A stretch of 64,000 nucleotides of DNA, from NCBI GenBank assembly GCA_034766995.1, contig CM068317.1:19294154-19358153 (forward strand), in the 5' to 3' direction. Position numbers and translations under genes: made by a program. The stretch's first letter is position 1. The number at the start of each line of letters is the position of its first letter. The notes under the pieces are model-generated. The model did not search any database and was not told the origin of the DNA. It saw only the letters and a list, made by a program, of their open reading frames with translations. Of the stretch, positions 21,252-32,789 are shown piece after piece. This DNA is from Acanthacorydalis orientalis. Lineage: Eukaryota > Arthropoda > Insecta > Megaloptera > Corydalidae.

Positions 21252-21776
21252 TTATGTTGGTCGAAAAATAATCGCGGTTTATGACCTTCAAGGTCATAGA
21301 TTTTTTAAATTAAGTGGTTTTAAGTGGTCCACAACTGTCGAATAAATGACTAACGCCAAACTTTTTTGCAAACACTCGAATTGGTGTGCGTGGTTCTGAT
21401 TCAACTAACGCCTTCAGTTAGTCGTTATAAACTGAAGAAGGACTTCGGCGACTTTCTTAATTTTCAAATCTCTCGTCTCCAGCATGAAGTTTTTGGAACC
21501 ACCATTGCACTGCACGTTCCTTCACAGTACTCACACCAAAAGCATCGTTTGTTTAGGAGCAGTTTCTGTTGGTTTACATCCGTTTTTAACTCATGGAAAA
21601 AATGCTCTTATTTACTTCTTTTCCATCTTTAATTCAATAGATCAATTTGAAACAAAATTAATAATAAAACCAAAGCTGATATTAACATCAACATGATGAA
21701 ATTATGCTTTCATTGGAAAAAATTAAAGTTACAATTCAAAAAACAAAAACAGCATTTATTTTCTTATCAACCTTAA
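21252..21776 (-). mobile_element. deleted mariner, cecropia-like, 525 bp (subfamily B)
   Basis: TA at 21250-21251 and 21777-21778. Left end TTATGTTGGTCGAAAAATAA; right end, inverted, TTAAGGTTGATAAGAAAATA. Minus strand carries the same leader and decayed helix-turn-helix as the element at 13744, and the same deletion junction near 21316 (CCACTTAAAACCACTTAA joined to the 3' UTR). The catalytic domain is absent. The right TSD runs directly into a 200-bp TA array. Confidence 0.85.
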
Positions 21777-21858
21777 TATATATATTAAATTTATATATAT
21801 ATATATATATATAATATATATATATATAAAATATATATATATATATATAATATATAAT

Positions 21859-21890
<32 letters not shown>

Positions 21891-21918
21891 ATATATATAT
21901 GTATATAATATATATATG

Positions 21919-21985
<67 letters not shown>
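21777..21985. repeat. (TA)n array with TAATA interruptions
   Basis: About 210 bp of TA interrupted by extra A or G bases. The overlapping long open frames made of Tyr/Ile codons are artefacts of this repeat. Confidence 0.95.
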
Positions 21986-21992
<7 letters not shown>

Positions 21993-23552
21993 GTATTTCC
22001 CCGAACTTGTACACTGCCATATTGAAAATAAAACAAACATCCCTCATATATCATCGAATTTATTAGTAATTAGGTATAATATTATGGAGAATATGAACAA
22101 AATATATTAAGCAAACGTTAAGAAAATCGAATTTATCTGGATTTACCAGTTATTATATTTCTAGAACTGTATAAACTTTTTTTATGGTCAAGGTTAAGGT
22201 AACATTTATTTCGATGAATTTTTTTTCATATATTCGAGTATTTCATGTACACTTTTATCTAAAATAGTAATAAATTAAAATATACGCAGTTTAAAATGAA
22301 AATATTATAATTGTATGATACTTCCTGCATTTTGTATATTTTTTTTTCTTTCAACAAACATGTTTAACTAATTATTAAATGAGAATTAAAATTAAACACG
22401 AGTCCTTCACTGTCAATCATTGGCTAAATATATTATTACACTTATACATTAATAATATACTTCTCTTGAAGCAAATATCATTTATATGTAATGAGTTTTG
22501 TTTTGTATGTTTCAATATGAAGTGTATTAAATTTGCGTAATTGTATGTACGTATTGTGTTACATTTAATTCCAATTCAGTAAATTATCTTTATTATGTTA
22601 CGAGAGTGCTAAGAATTTCTTTTTTAAATTGATGTAACGTAATAAAATACTCTTGTAACTGTATTATAAATGAATCATCGTTGTTGACATCATTGGCGAT
22701 TCTTAATATTCGAAACATTAAAATATTCAAAGCAGTGTTTTATTTCCTACTGAGAAGTGTTAAAATATGTGTTAGTAAATATCATTCAGATGAGCACATT
22801 GTTATTCTATGAATAAGTTTTTTTTTATGTAAGTAATAAGTTCTGAATAATCATGGTCACGGTAAACATTTGATGTTTATATTTCTTTGGAAAGAATTCA
22901 ATATATATATTTAATAACTTCATAAAAAATGCACTTTTCAGTTGATAATTTAGATATGTGAGTATTTAGATTAAGTGGCGCATACAATTTATTCTGCACA
23001 TATGTTTTTTGAAATTTCAAGTTATTCATTGAATATATGCTAGTAGAAATTTTTATAGTTTTTAATATATTTAAATATAAAATAAAACTATATCTAAATT
23101 TCATTTCTATCATAATAGAAAAAAACTGACTAAAAACGTTATTAACGCGATTTATAAAAGCTACAGCTGATCAGGATGTAAGTGTGTTAGGCATTATTAT
23201 TATTAATCTTCGTTTTTAAAATTACGCACTTCTTATTGGTTGATTATTCTGTACTAAATTGTACCAAGTTATAATCATCAACATGATACATTAATCGATC
23301 AAATTTTAAAGTGACAACCAATTTGAGTAAATACTGAGTAAACTGTCGAGTAATCATTTTTGGCGTGTCATTTTCCAAAAACCATTTACTGTTTGTTTTT
23401 TTTTGAAAATATGTAAAATTAAGTTCTCTACATTTAAGCACAGTAAAATTTTAATTTTTTTCAAAATTTGACAAAAAAAGCAACAAATGTATATGATCAT
23501 TTACAGCTACTTGTTTTCTGAACACAACCTAAAAAAAGATTAAAAAAATGTC
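21986..23552. other. AT-rich stretch, no gene seen
   Basis: No recognisable coding region or transposon end. Open frames at 22898-23113 and 23244-23441 lack motifs. Confidence 0.6.
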
Positions 23553-24018
23553 CAGTGGTTCAAAACTTATACTGACCAAATTATCGAAATGTGGACACTC
23601 AAGTATTAAACTGCATGTCAACTGTCAAAAATTGAACGAAATATTATAGTGTCTTATAGACACATTTTTGCTGAATATAAATTTAAAAAAATATTTAAAA
23701 AATATCGAATGGCTTAAAAGTTATCCGCGTTTGATCATCGACATACGGACACAAGTGTTGAATTGCCCATATATATCCTTTATAAAAACAAATAATCTAA
23801 TAAAAATAAACATATCATTTCCGAGTAATAAAATAATGTAAAAGCATAAAATTACATATATCCCTGATTCAATTAATATTTTGTGTGGTAAGAATTACCA
23901 CCGATGTCTATCTTAGTCTTGATTGAATAAACAAGGTTATTTTAAATTTCTGAGTTGATTTTGGACCACTTTTCTTGTAATTCTTTGGCAAGATATTTGG
24001 TACGTATATTTCTGGATC
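23553..24018 (-). mobile_element. Tc1-like element, 3' part (left of nested mariner)
   Basis: The left end begins CAGTGGTTCAAAACTTATAC, typical of Tc1-type termini, and a related block (AATGGCTTAAAAGTTATCC) recurs in the same orientation at 23708. That resembles the paired outer/inner repeats of IR/DR-type Tc1 elements. The minus strand at 23900-24018 encodes the transposase C-terminus: AKELQEKWSKINSEI, NNLVYSIKTKID and a terminal HTKY. A mariner (24021-25307) separates it from the rest of the gene. Confidence 0.7.
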
Positions 24019-24020
24019 TA

Positions 24021-25307
24021 TGAGGGTACAATAAGTACTGGTGTTTGATAAGAAAATACACTTTTTTTGAGTAAATTCTTTTTTATTTTTCAAAGTAATC
24101 TCCTTTTAGCTCGATACACTTAGTTCAACACATTTCCAATTTTTTTTCCCCTCTGAATAGTACGGTTTGTCAAAAACTCATAAAAATATGAATTTACAGC
24201 AGCGATGACTTCCGAATTTGATACAAATCTTTTACCTCCAAACCTTTCATTCAAGTTTTGAAATAGGGCAAAGTCACACGGTACCAAATCTGGAAAATAT
24301 GGTAAATATGGAAGCAATTCCTAGTGCAATTCATGCAATTTTGCCATCGCAGTTGTTGATTTGTGTACTGGTGTATTGTCGTGATAGAAGAGCAGTATTT
24401 TTTTGTCAAATGAGAACTTTTTTTTGATTTCCATCATTCAGGTGGTACAATAATAATGCATAGTAGGATCATGTTATTGTTTTCCTTTTTTCAAGGTAGT
24501 CGATTAGCAATATTCCATGAGCATCACAGAAAACGGTCACCATATCCTTTTCAGCTGATGCAATGACTTTTACTTTCTTTGGTGCACATTCGCCAGGAGA
24601 AGTGCATTGTTTTCACTGCTCTTTCGTTTCAGGTGTGTAGCGATGGATCCATGTTTTAAAAAATGATTATATATCGACCCAAAAATTCATGTCGATTACG
24701 TTTAAACACCGTTAAACACTCCGTTAAAATGTTCATTGGAATGCTTTCTTGGTCGATTATGAGTAACGCGGCATCCATCTGGCAAATAGCTTTCATATGC
24801 AAATGTTCGTGTAAAATGTTTCGTAGACTTTCATATGAGATGCCTACTATCTCAAATATCTCATGCACTTTGACTCTATGATTATTTAAAACAATGTTAT
24901 GTTGATTGTTCCAATCATCTCTTCAATAGTTACCTAAATTGGACGACCTGGACGTTTTTCATTACAAACGCTTGTACAACCACGTTTCAATTATTGAACC
25001 AATATCTGACATTTTTCATCGAAGGTTCAAAGTTCCCGTGGATAGCATATAACTTTTTCTTAATTTCTCCACACGTTTTCCTATCCAAAAATAAAAATCT
25101 ATTTACTGACCGATACTGAAATTTTTCCATACTTAAAAAGAGCAATAGTTGTTTATTTTGAATGACTGTCTAAACTAAGCTAATTAACGTATTGTGTTCA
25201 AATTTTGACAGTAGTAGTTTGAAAAATAATGCTGTTAAAATAAATTGTAGTTTGATATCAGTGGTGCGATCTCTTGTCAAACAAGAGTAATTATTACTCT
25301 ACCCGCG
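24021..25307 (-). mobile_element. mariner nested in a Tc1-like gene
   Basis: A 1287-bp element with TA at 24019-24020 and 25308-25309. Left end TGAGGGTACAATAAGTACT; right end, inverted, CGCGGGTAGAGTAATAATT. Both then share TTGTTTGA.AAGA. Full-length by size. Homologous Tc1 coding sequence lies on both sides, proving that the mariner inserted second. Confidence 0.85.
24110..25130 (-). pseudogene. irritans-like mariner transposase pseudogene
   Basis: ATG at 25128-25130 (MEKFQYRSVNRFLFLDRKT) fits the usual irritans-type start. The second helix-turn-helix reads FEIVGISYESLRNILHEHLH at 24656-24868. The first catalytic block is broken at a stop (NMDPSLHT, from ETWIHRYTPE) near 24640. The third aspartate survives in the frame 24120-24317 (YFPDLVPCDFALF), followed by GGKRFVSNSEVIAAVNSYF. 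Many frameshifts; inactive. Confidence 0.8.
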
Positions 25308-25309
25308 TA

Positions 25310-25395
25310 TTTTTCCAATTTGTTACATATATTCTCAATCTTATTTAGATTTGGGAATTTTGGAGGTGGTTCTGTTTATTCTGCTTGCTACAGAA
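25310..25395 (-). pseudogene. Tc1-like transposase fragment (right of nested mariner)
   Basis: The minus strand reads PPPKFPNLNKIENICNKLEK, corresponding to the SPDLNPIENLW.ELEK block carrying the last catalytic residue of Tc1-type transposases (E within IEN). Its reading frame continues, after removal of the mariner, into the fragment ending at 24018. Upstream of about 25395 no further transposase sequence can be recognised, so the 5' part is lost. Confidence 0.7.
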
Positions 25396-26548
25396 CAATC
25401 ATAATGTAACATTTAATGCGGTATACTGTATATATTTGGAAATTGGATAGGATTTTTGTAATCACTTAATTTTTGAACAAATGTAATTTAGTTCTTTTCA
25501 ATAAGAGATTTTCAACAAAATCAAGGGTCTTTTTGAACGAAGTTTATCTTCAAGATTGTAATTACTAGATCGATTTTTTTACAATTATATCTGATATTGA
25601 TTTAAACTAATTGTTCCTTTTATGCCTCTTTTCTAAACTCGTAAACCAAGACAAAAAAAATATGCTACTTATGCCCCAGTTTTTTCAATCATACTACTTA
25701 TATTTATGGTTTTATCCTTAATTTTAGATTGAAACTCTTGATAGAATCAAAGCAAAGGGAAGCGGCAGAACAAAAACAGAGACAGTGTTTGCGAACCTCT
25801 GCTTTATATCTTATGTTGAAAACAGCAACAGAATTAACTGCTATCTTTATTTGTCCCTATTTAAGAATACAAATAGAAAGATTGTTTGTTTACTGTCGTA
25901 GATGAAAGATCTTTTTCTGTTTTGTTTGTTATGGTCGTTAATTGATAATTCCAAATTCTGATGAAATGTAAATATATGGATAAATTAGTAACGGTTTTCG
26001 TACATATATTCCGTTTATAAACTTTATTAATTTCGTTTCGCTTTATGAATTTTGGTTTTCCCTTAGGAGTATCTGGAAATAAGAAATGTTTGATCAAACC
26101 GAATAAGAAATTCATGGTTTTTACATTATTTTTTTTTAATTATTCAGAGGCGATATGAGTAACAGTTTAAGAAATTTATGAGGATAAACTTTTAGAAATT
26201 TTAATTAGTGTAAAGTTATAGAAAAGAGGATTGAAAAAAAATTATACAGAAAATCAATAAATACATACTTTTAACCATTCTAAGAGAAACAACCAAAATA
26301 TTTTCTTTCTTTATTTTTTTTAATTTAATTATTATGCTGACAGTACCAAAATTATCCAGACGGATATTATAATGGAATTTTCCACAATGCGGATTTTGGA
26401 AAATTACCATTTAATATTGGAACAGATTTTTGAAAAGTATCTAGTTCAATCACATAAAACTGAAGAGAATAAAATTTCCATTGATTTTTATAACGTGTCC
26501 GTCATACTGAGTTGCCTTGAAGTAATTGACGGCAAACATATAAAAAAA
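25396..26548. other. AT-rich stretch, no gene seen
   Basis: No conserved motif. Open frames at 25861-26410 and 26372-26602 are not recognisable. Confidence 0.6.
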
Positions 26549-26550
26549 TA

Positions 26551-27830
26551 TTGGGTGTTAATTCGTAGCATTTTCTTCATGAAAAAAGATCGTTTATTTT
26601 AAATGAAATTGAAAAAACATATCATTCAAAGTATTGTCCATCATTAGCCACTACTTTTTCCCATCTTTCGGGCAGGAGACTAATACCACGTCGGAAGAAC
26701 GCCTCGTCTTTAGATGCAATCCACGAATCGACCCATTTTTTGCAATCTTCATAAGAAGTGAGCTTCTGCCCAGACAGGCTATGACTCATCGATCGAAACA
26801 AGTGGTAATCAGAAGGAGCAATATCTGGAGAATACGGCGGGTGGGGTACAACTTCTCATTTGAGCGTTTCCAAGTATGTTTTGATCGGTTTTGCGACGTG
26901 CGGACGAGCATTGTCGTGCTGTAAAATCACTTTGTCGTGTCTTCCAAAGTATTCAGGCCGTTTTTCCTTCAATGCATGGTTCGAGCGCATCAATTGTAGT
27001 CGATAGCGATCCCCAGTGGTGGTTTCATTCAGTTTGAGCAGCTCACAGTAGATCACACCCTTATGATCCCACTAAATACAGAGCATTAACTTGGATCCAT
27101 GGATATTTGGCTTCGCCGCTGGTGTTGATGGTTCGCCGAGCTTAACCCATGACTTTCTGCGCTTGGGATTGTCGTAATTGATCCACTTTTCATCGCCCGT
27201 GACAAATTCGATGCAAAAATCTCTTCCTTTTCTCCCGTTGAAGCAGCAGTTCACAGATAGAAAAACGCCTTTCAACGTCCCTCGGTTTCAATACGTATGG
27301 GACCCAATTTCCTTGCTTTTGGATCATTCCCATGGCTTCAAGGAGTTTTACTACTGTTAACAAGTCAACTTCCAACGATTCAGGCAATTCTTGAAGTGTT
27401 TGCCATGGGTCTTCATTAAGCAATGCCTCCAATTCTTCATCGTCGAACTTTTTCGGCTGTTCAGGTCGTTCCTTGTCTTCCAAGTCGAAATCACCACTTT
27501 TAAAACGTGCAAACCACTTCCGACACGTTTTCTCAGCTAGAGCATGGTCACCATAAACTTCCACTGAAATACGATGACTTTCGACAGTAATTTTCTTCAT
27601 GTTAAAGTAATGAAGTAAAACTCCCCACAAAAACAATTTATCCGGCACGAAATTCGACATATTCGATAAAGTACAGTGTTGTTATTTACGCTTCAACCAA
27701 ATGACATATACTGAAACTGACGCCTAAGGACAGCTGTTTTACGGGGAATGTTTGGTTGAAGGGAACAATGGAAGAATGTACTATCTACGCCATGTCTTGT
27801 AAAACACTACGAATTAATTCCAACACCTAA
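26551..27830 (-). mobile_element. Mos1-like mariner, near-complete
   Basis: A 1280-bp element, TA at 26549-26550 and 27831-27832. Left end TTGGGTGTTAATTCGTAGC; right end, inverted, TTAGGTGTTGGAATTAATTC then GTAG. The left TIR lacks the 6 bp GGAATT present on the right. Confidence 0.9.
26622..27660 (-). pseudogene. mauritiana-type (Mos1-like) mariner transposase, disabled
   Basis: ATG at 27660 gives MSNFVPDKL, close to the usual Mos1 start. Order: first helix-turn-helix with ESHRISVEVYGD, KTCRKWFARFKSGDFDLEDK linker, second helix-turn-helix, then NWVPYVL (WVPHEL motif). A frameshift near 27190-27200 precedes TGDEKWINYDNPKRRKSW, which includes the first aspartate. A stop near 27072 follows MLCI. 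QHDNARPHVAKP holds the second aspartate, another stop at about 26855 follows, and SPDIAPSDYHLF gives the third. The C-terminus ends DGQYFE and TGA at 26622. Only one frameshift and two stops separate it from an intact gene, so it is younger than most neighbours. Confidence 0.9.
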
Positions 27831-27832
27831 TA

Positions 27833-30217
27833 CTTATCCACCGAACGCAGGTTCGTCTTATTTTAATTATGAAAAATACTACATCATTTTCAATTGTCAA
27901 CATGTGTCAGTAATGACTATTTTATCACTGTAAATATTGACACATATGGCAGCCAGAGTGATAGTAGAACATTAAGCAAAACAAATTTGGCAACGTGTTA
28001 CTTAATAAAAGGCTTGTCATACCTGCAGATAAATAAATTTGAATTACAAAATATCATACTTTTCTGTTACACATACACAGCATATCATTTAAAACTAAAT
28101 TTAATGCATCTTGACCTATTTTAAGAAATAAAGAGATTTATTAATAAAATATAACTTACTGTTAAAAAAAAACATGGGAAACACTTTTAATATGCCAAAT
28201 GGGGAGTTCGTTTTCTAACTATTAATTTCTTTCCACATAATCTTGAAAAAATAATTAAAGCCACTATAGTCCTAACTATTAAAAGTTCTTTCACTGCCGC
28301 TACCCTCTATCGCTGCTTTAATTGTGTTCGTCTTAACATAAAAGCATTATCGAACTACTTTTCTGTTTGTTTCCCTCAACATCAATTCTGTCGCGGCCTG
28401 AACAAAAAATGGACCTTTTTTCAAAAAAAGAAAAATTAATGTTACAAATGATTATCTAAACCATAATAAATATTTTTATCCTCCTTGAATTGCAATTAAA
28501 TTTTATAGACTGCATATAAGAATAATCAAATTTAAATGTTTGCCATTAAACTCGTTAAAAAATTGAAACAACTTGAAAACGTACTGCTTCAGAATATAGT
28601 TTTGATACTATATCTAAATTCCCTTTCATAAATTATTCTTTCACTCACTTTTTTCTGATAAAAAATGTTTAATAATTGATTGTTAATTTTGTTTAACTGT
28701 CATTTGTACATATTTATATGGCGATGCTATCATCTTCAGAACGTTGAAATACCAAAATATCAGATGTTTTTGTACCTTAGCGCTTTAAAGATGATGGTAT
28801 CCATTATTGAATATATTGATTAAAAATGTTTTGCGGTTTATAAGATGAATACAAAGTTTGCTTGTAAAAACGTATATGGTTAAATAATTTGAAGTTTACC
28901 GTATTGTTGAAAATAAGAACACATGGGAAACATATTTTTTTTTAATTACAGCATAGAACAGACATTTTAAAATAAATTTTAGGGTTAACTGAAAAAAACT
29001 CAATTTAATTTTTTAAATTATTTTTGATTATAATAAAAGTTTTTAATTAATATTTACTATAGTTCTTGACCTATACATTATAATCATAATTTAAATTTTG
29101 TCTTAAAATTTTCGAATTGATTAATAAATTGGTCATTTTTATAGATTACAATAATTTGTTTCTCAGCAGCTTCAATAAATAAGATAAATTTTATAAAATT
29201 TTAAATAAGGTTTATATGGAACGCTCAAGTTGACTACAAATCTAGAAGTTTTCAATAGAACTACAATAATAACTGACTCAAACCTTATTTTCTTATTGTA
29301 AAATTAATTCCAATTAGTTATGATCAGGGTTGAGATAAACGTTTTACAAATATGTACATTTATCGAAGAACTTGTTACATATATTATTACAAATGATCGG
29401 ATACGATAAAACTAGTATCCAAACGAAATATTTTATAGTATATGTTGATTCTACATATTTTATTTTAAATTTTATTGCTGTCGAGTGTATTGACATGAAT
29501 GTATATATTTACTAAAACGGTTCTCTGTAATAAATTTCTTTTCATTGGAATACCAATTAAAATGAAAAAAAATTATCATGTGTAGGCTAGCTATGCATGG
29601 ATTTCTATTAGTTTGCTTTTGTGTAGGTTGAGAATCGAGTATGACTTCTATGTAAAATGAAGTAAGTTCTTAAACCACAAAGAATATGTATTTTGATGTA
29701 TATTAACATATAACAGATTCTACAGAACTGTCTGTATTCTAAGAAATGTATGACTAGCAATAAATTTAAATTTTTAATAATTTTAGATTCTTTATTAAAA
29801 CTTCTTAATAATGTGAAAATTAATGCTTGTTTTTTTTGATATAGTTGTTTGCTTAAGAACAGAAGACATAATGTATACAAAGAACATTTATTGTGTTGTT
29901 CTCCTTTGTACATGCTATTCATTATTTTATATGAATCATGTAGGTCTCGTGCAAGTTTTCGTTTCTACAACAGATTTATCTTTAGATAGAATTTGAACTC
30001 AAGTTCAAGGAGAAACAGCTATTGGAGTAAGGTGAAACAGTGATTAATCAGCTAGAGTGCACTGTGATTTTTTTTATAAAATAAATATTTAATAATAATG
30101 AAGGAAATATATCAGTAAAATGATTGTTTCGTTTTTCTAAAATAAAATATGGACTAACTTACACCTGAATAAGATTTTTTGCTTATAATCACAGAAATAA
30201 GTTATCAACAAACAAAA
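27833..30217. other. AT-rich stretch, no gene seen
   Basis: More than 2 kb without recognisable coding sequence. Contains an imperfect stem-loop around 28718-28806 with a CATCTTCAG motif. Open frames at 27894-28124 and 29608-29922 carry no motif. Confidence 0.6.
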
Positions 30218-30219
30218 TA

Positions 30220-31470
30220 TTGGGTTGTAACAAATGTTCGTATCATTTTTCAATAGATGTCATTAATTGCTGTTTCACATATAGCTCGATTATATGACAT
30301 GACTTCATATATATTATTTTGACAGATGATATTTCACTCTGCTATTTTTATACAATTTTGTGAATTTTAAGTCTGTTAAATTTAAAATTGAAAATGGTTG
30401 AATATAAGGTGCATTGTCGTTATTTGATGCTGTTTTATTTCCGCAGAGGAAAATGTGCTGCAGAGACAGCAAAAAAGATATCCGTCGTTTATGGAGAAGG
30501 TGACTTACTAATTTTATTCGAAAGTGGCTCGCTTGGTTCAGAGATAGAAAATTCGACTTAGAGGATAGAAAGGGTTCCGGTAGGCCTGCAGTTGTTGATA
30601 ATGACAAAATTACAACACTTATTGAAAATAATCAACGTTACACGACATGGAACATCTCAGAGATACTGCAGGTGTTTCATACTAGTGTTATGAGGCATTT
30701 GAAGACGCTTGAATATGTGAATCGCTACGATATTTGGGTACCTCATCATTTAACTGAAAGAAATTCGTTCATCAGTGATTCGTTCCTTAAAAGAAACGAA
30801 AACGACCCGTTTCTGAAATAATTAATCACGGGCAATGAAAAATGGATCGTCTACAATAATACGGACTGAAAAAGGTCTTGTGGAAAGCGAAATGAGTCTC
30901 CGTTAGCCTTTCCAAAAACAGGTCTTTAGAAGTTAATGTTCTGTATCTGGTGGGAGTGGAAGGGTGTTGTGTAGTACGAGCTTCTCCCAAATAATCAGAC
31001 GATAAATTCGGAGAAGTATTGTGCTCAATTGGACCAATTAAATGCGGCAATCGATTAAAAGCGTCCAGAATTGACCAATTGGAAGGGTATCGTTTTCCAC
31101 CATGACAACGTTAGACCTCATATCTCTTTGCAGACCTTGGAGAAATTGGTACAGTTTGGCTGAAACGTCCTGCTTTATCCGCTAATTCGCCTATTCTTGC
31201 ACCTTCAGATTACTATTTGTTCCGGTCCTTCCACAATTCCCTTAATGGATAAAACTTCATTTCCTTGGAAGCCTGCAGAAACCACCTGGATCAGTTCATC
31301 GCCCAGAAAGATTCCAAGTTCTGGGAGGACGGAAAGGAAAGTATAGAAAAGTATCTGGATAAAATATCAGAATCAAACTGTTTTATACGAGTGGCTTCAG
31401 TCAATATCTGAAAATAGTAGATAGATACATAGGTGTCACGTACTATGAATTTTATTTTATAAATTATAAA
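30220..31470 (+). mobile_element. mariner element, right end lost
   Basis: Left end TTGGGTTGTAACAAATGTTC at 30220 preceded by TA (30218-30219). The coding remnant fills 30394-31400 on the plus strand. No inverted copy of the left TIR is visible after it, so the right boundary is approximate. Confidence 0.7.
30394..31400 (+). pseudogene. mariner transposase pseudogene
   Basis: Begins MVEYKVHCRYLMLFYFRRGK, then AAETAKKISVVYGEG. After a frameshift near 30500 it continues RKWLAWFRDRKFDLED, SGRPAVVDNDKITTLIENNQ, and WVPHHL. The first catalytic block reads ITGNEKWIVYNN near 30825, where the aspartate of GDEKW is asparagine: a catalytic residue is lost. Further on are GVVYYELLPNNQTINSEKYC, FHHDNVRPHISL (second aspartate present) and, in another frame, APSDYYLF (third aspartate). 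Several stops. Closest in style to mori/mauritiana-type insect mariners. Confidence 0.8.
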
Positions 31471-31978
31471 GATGTACTAACGAAATAAATTAATTTTAGA
31501 CCAACAGCAAATTTATTTCTAAATTGATAGATTTGATACAGATTCGACTCTGGAGCATTCAAAGGTTTGTAGTCTTGAGTTTCATCAAACAACCAGACGA
31601 AATGGTTTAAGAACCGTACCGATTGTAGCAGACCACACAAACATTAACAAAATTCAACCGAAAAAGAGGACTAAAAAATAATATTTTATCTCTGTGAATG
31701 TTTTTTTTTTTTTTTAAAAAAAACAGTAAATAAGAAATATTATATAGCGGCAGAAACATTCCATACGCTAACTAGTGTTGAACTATTTTAGTAAATATTT
31801 TTCTTAATAAAAACTGCAAGTTTTTATTTCTACGAGTATGTGACTTGTTTTATTAAGGAACAAAAAATGTTTAAGTGTACCTTTGTCAAGCTTTTTGTCA
31901 GTATTGATTTTTCTGTAAACATCATTTTAAATATTAAAACTTCAACCTCATTGAATTATAACAATGTTAATATAGGTA

Positions 31979-31979
31979 G

Positions 31980-32033
<54 letters not shown>
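31979..32033. repeat. (TA)n microsatellite
   Basis: About 55 bp of pure TA. Confidence 0.95.
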
Positions 32034-32036
<3 letters not shown>

Positions 32037-32476
32037 TATTTGTTTTCATTTGTAATCTGTCTTTTAATCAACAATATTAAATGAAAAGAACAAATAAACC
32101 AGTTGTTTATTTAATATTTATTAAACGTACGTTAAATAATGATGAAGCATTTTGGCGGAAATGCTAAAAAAGGGGTGAAGGATTCACCTTTTTCAGAGAA
32201 AATTTGTCTTCGTTCTGATGTTAAAATACCTTTGAAAATAATATTCTATCCGAAGTCACGTATAGAGTCTGAATAATTAAATTCTGTAAAATAAAAATTA
32301 TTATGTATTGGAGATACCGTTATGTTTATTTATGAGATAAAGTATTACGAACAAATTTAGATTTCTTGTGCTATTTATAGATGCAAGTCATCTACGAAAA
32401 TATTTATTGAAATGAATTTGATATTCTGTACGTTAATTTCATCATTAAATGTAATGTATTTATATGCACGTATACT

Positions 32477-32478
<2 letters not shown>

Positions 32479-32534
<56 letters not shown>

Positions 32535-32585
32535 GTATATATATATGTATATATGTATATATATATATATATATACATATATATA
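32479..32585. repeat. (TA)n array with TATG interruptions
   Basis: About 107 bp of TA with periodic GTA interruptions. Confidence 0.95.
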
Positions 32586-32737
32586 ATTATGTATGTGTGT
32601 GCGAATGTGTAAGTCTTAAATACATTGCATTTACTAGTTTTCGGTGAATAGTTTAAACATATTGTTTTTCATTGAATAATTAAAAAACTCTAATAAAAGT
32701 AGATTATGCAATACTTAAACACCTACATATACATTAA

Positions 32738-32740
<3 letters not shown>

Positions 32741-32787
<47 letters not shown>
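32741..32787. repeat. (TA)n microsatellite
   Basis: TA run ending at the TSD of the element that starts at 32790. Confidence 0.95.

Positions 32788-32789
<2 letters not shown>

Larger units (their letters stand above)
31471..32740. other. AT-rich stretch with TA arrays
   Basis: No gene seen. Holds TA arrays at 31979-32033 and 32479-32585. Confidence 0.6.
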
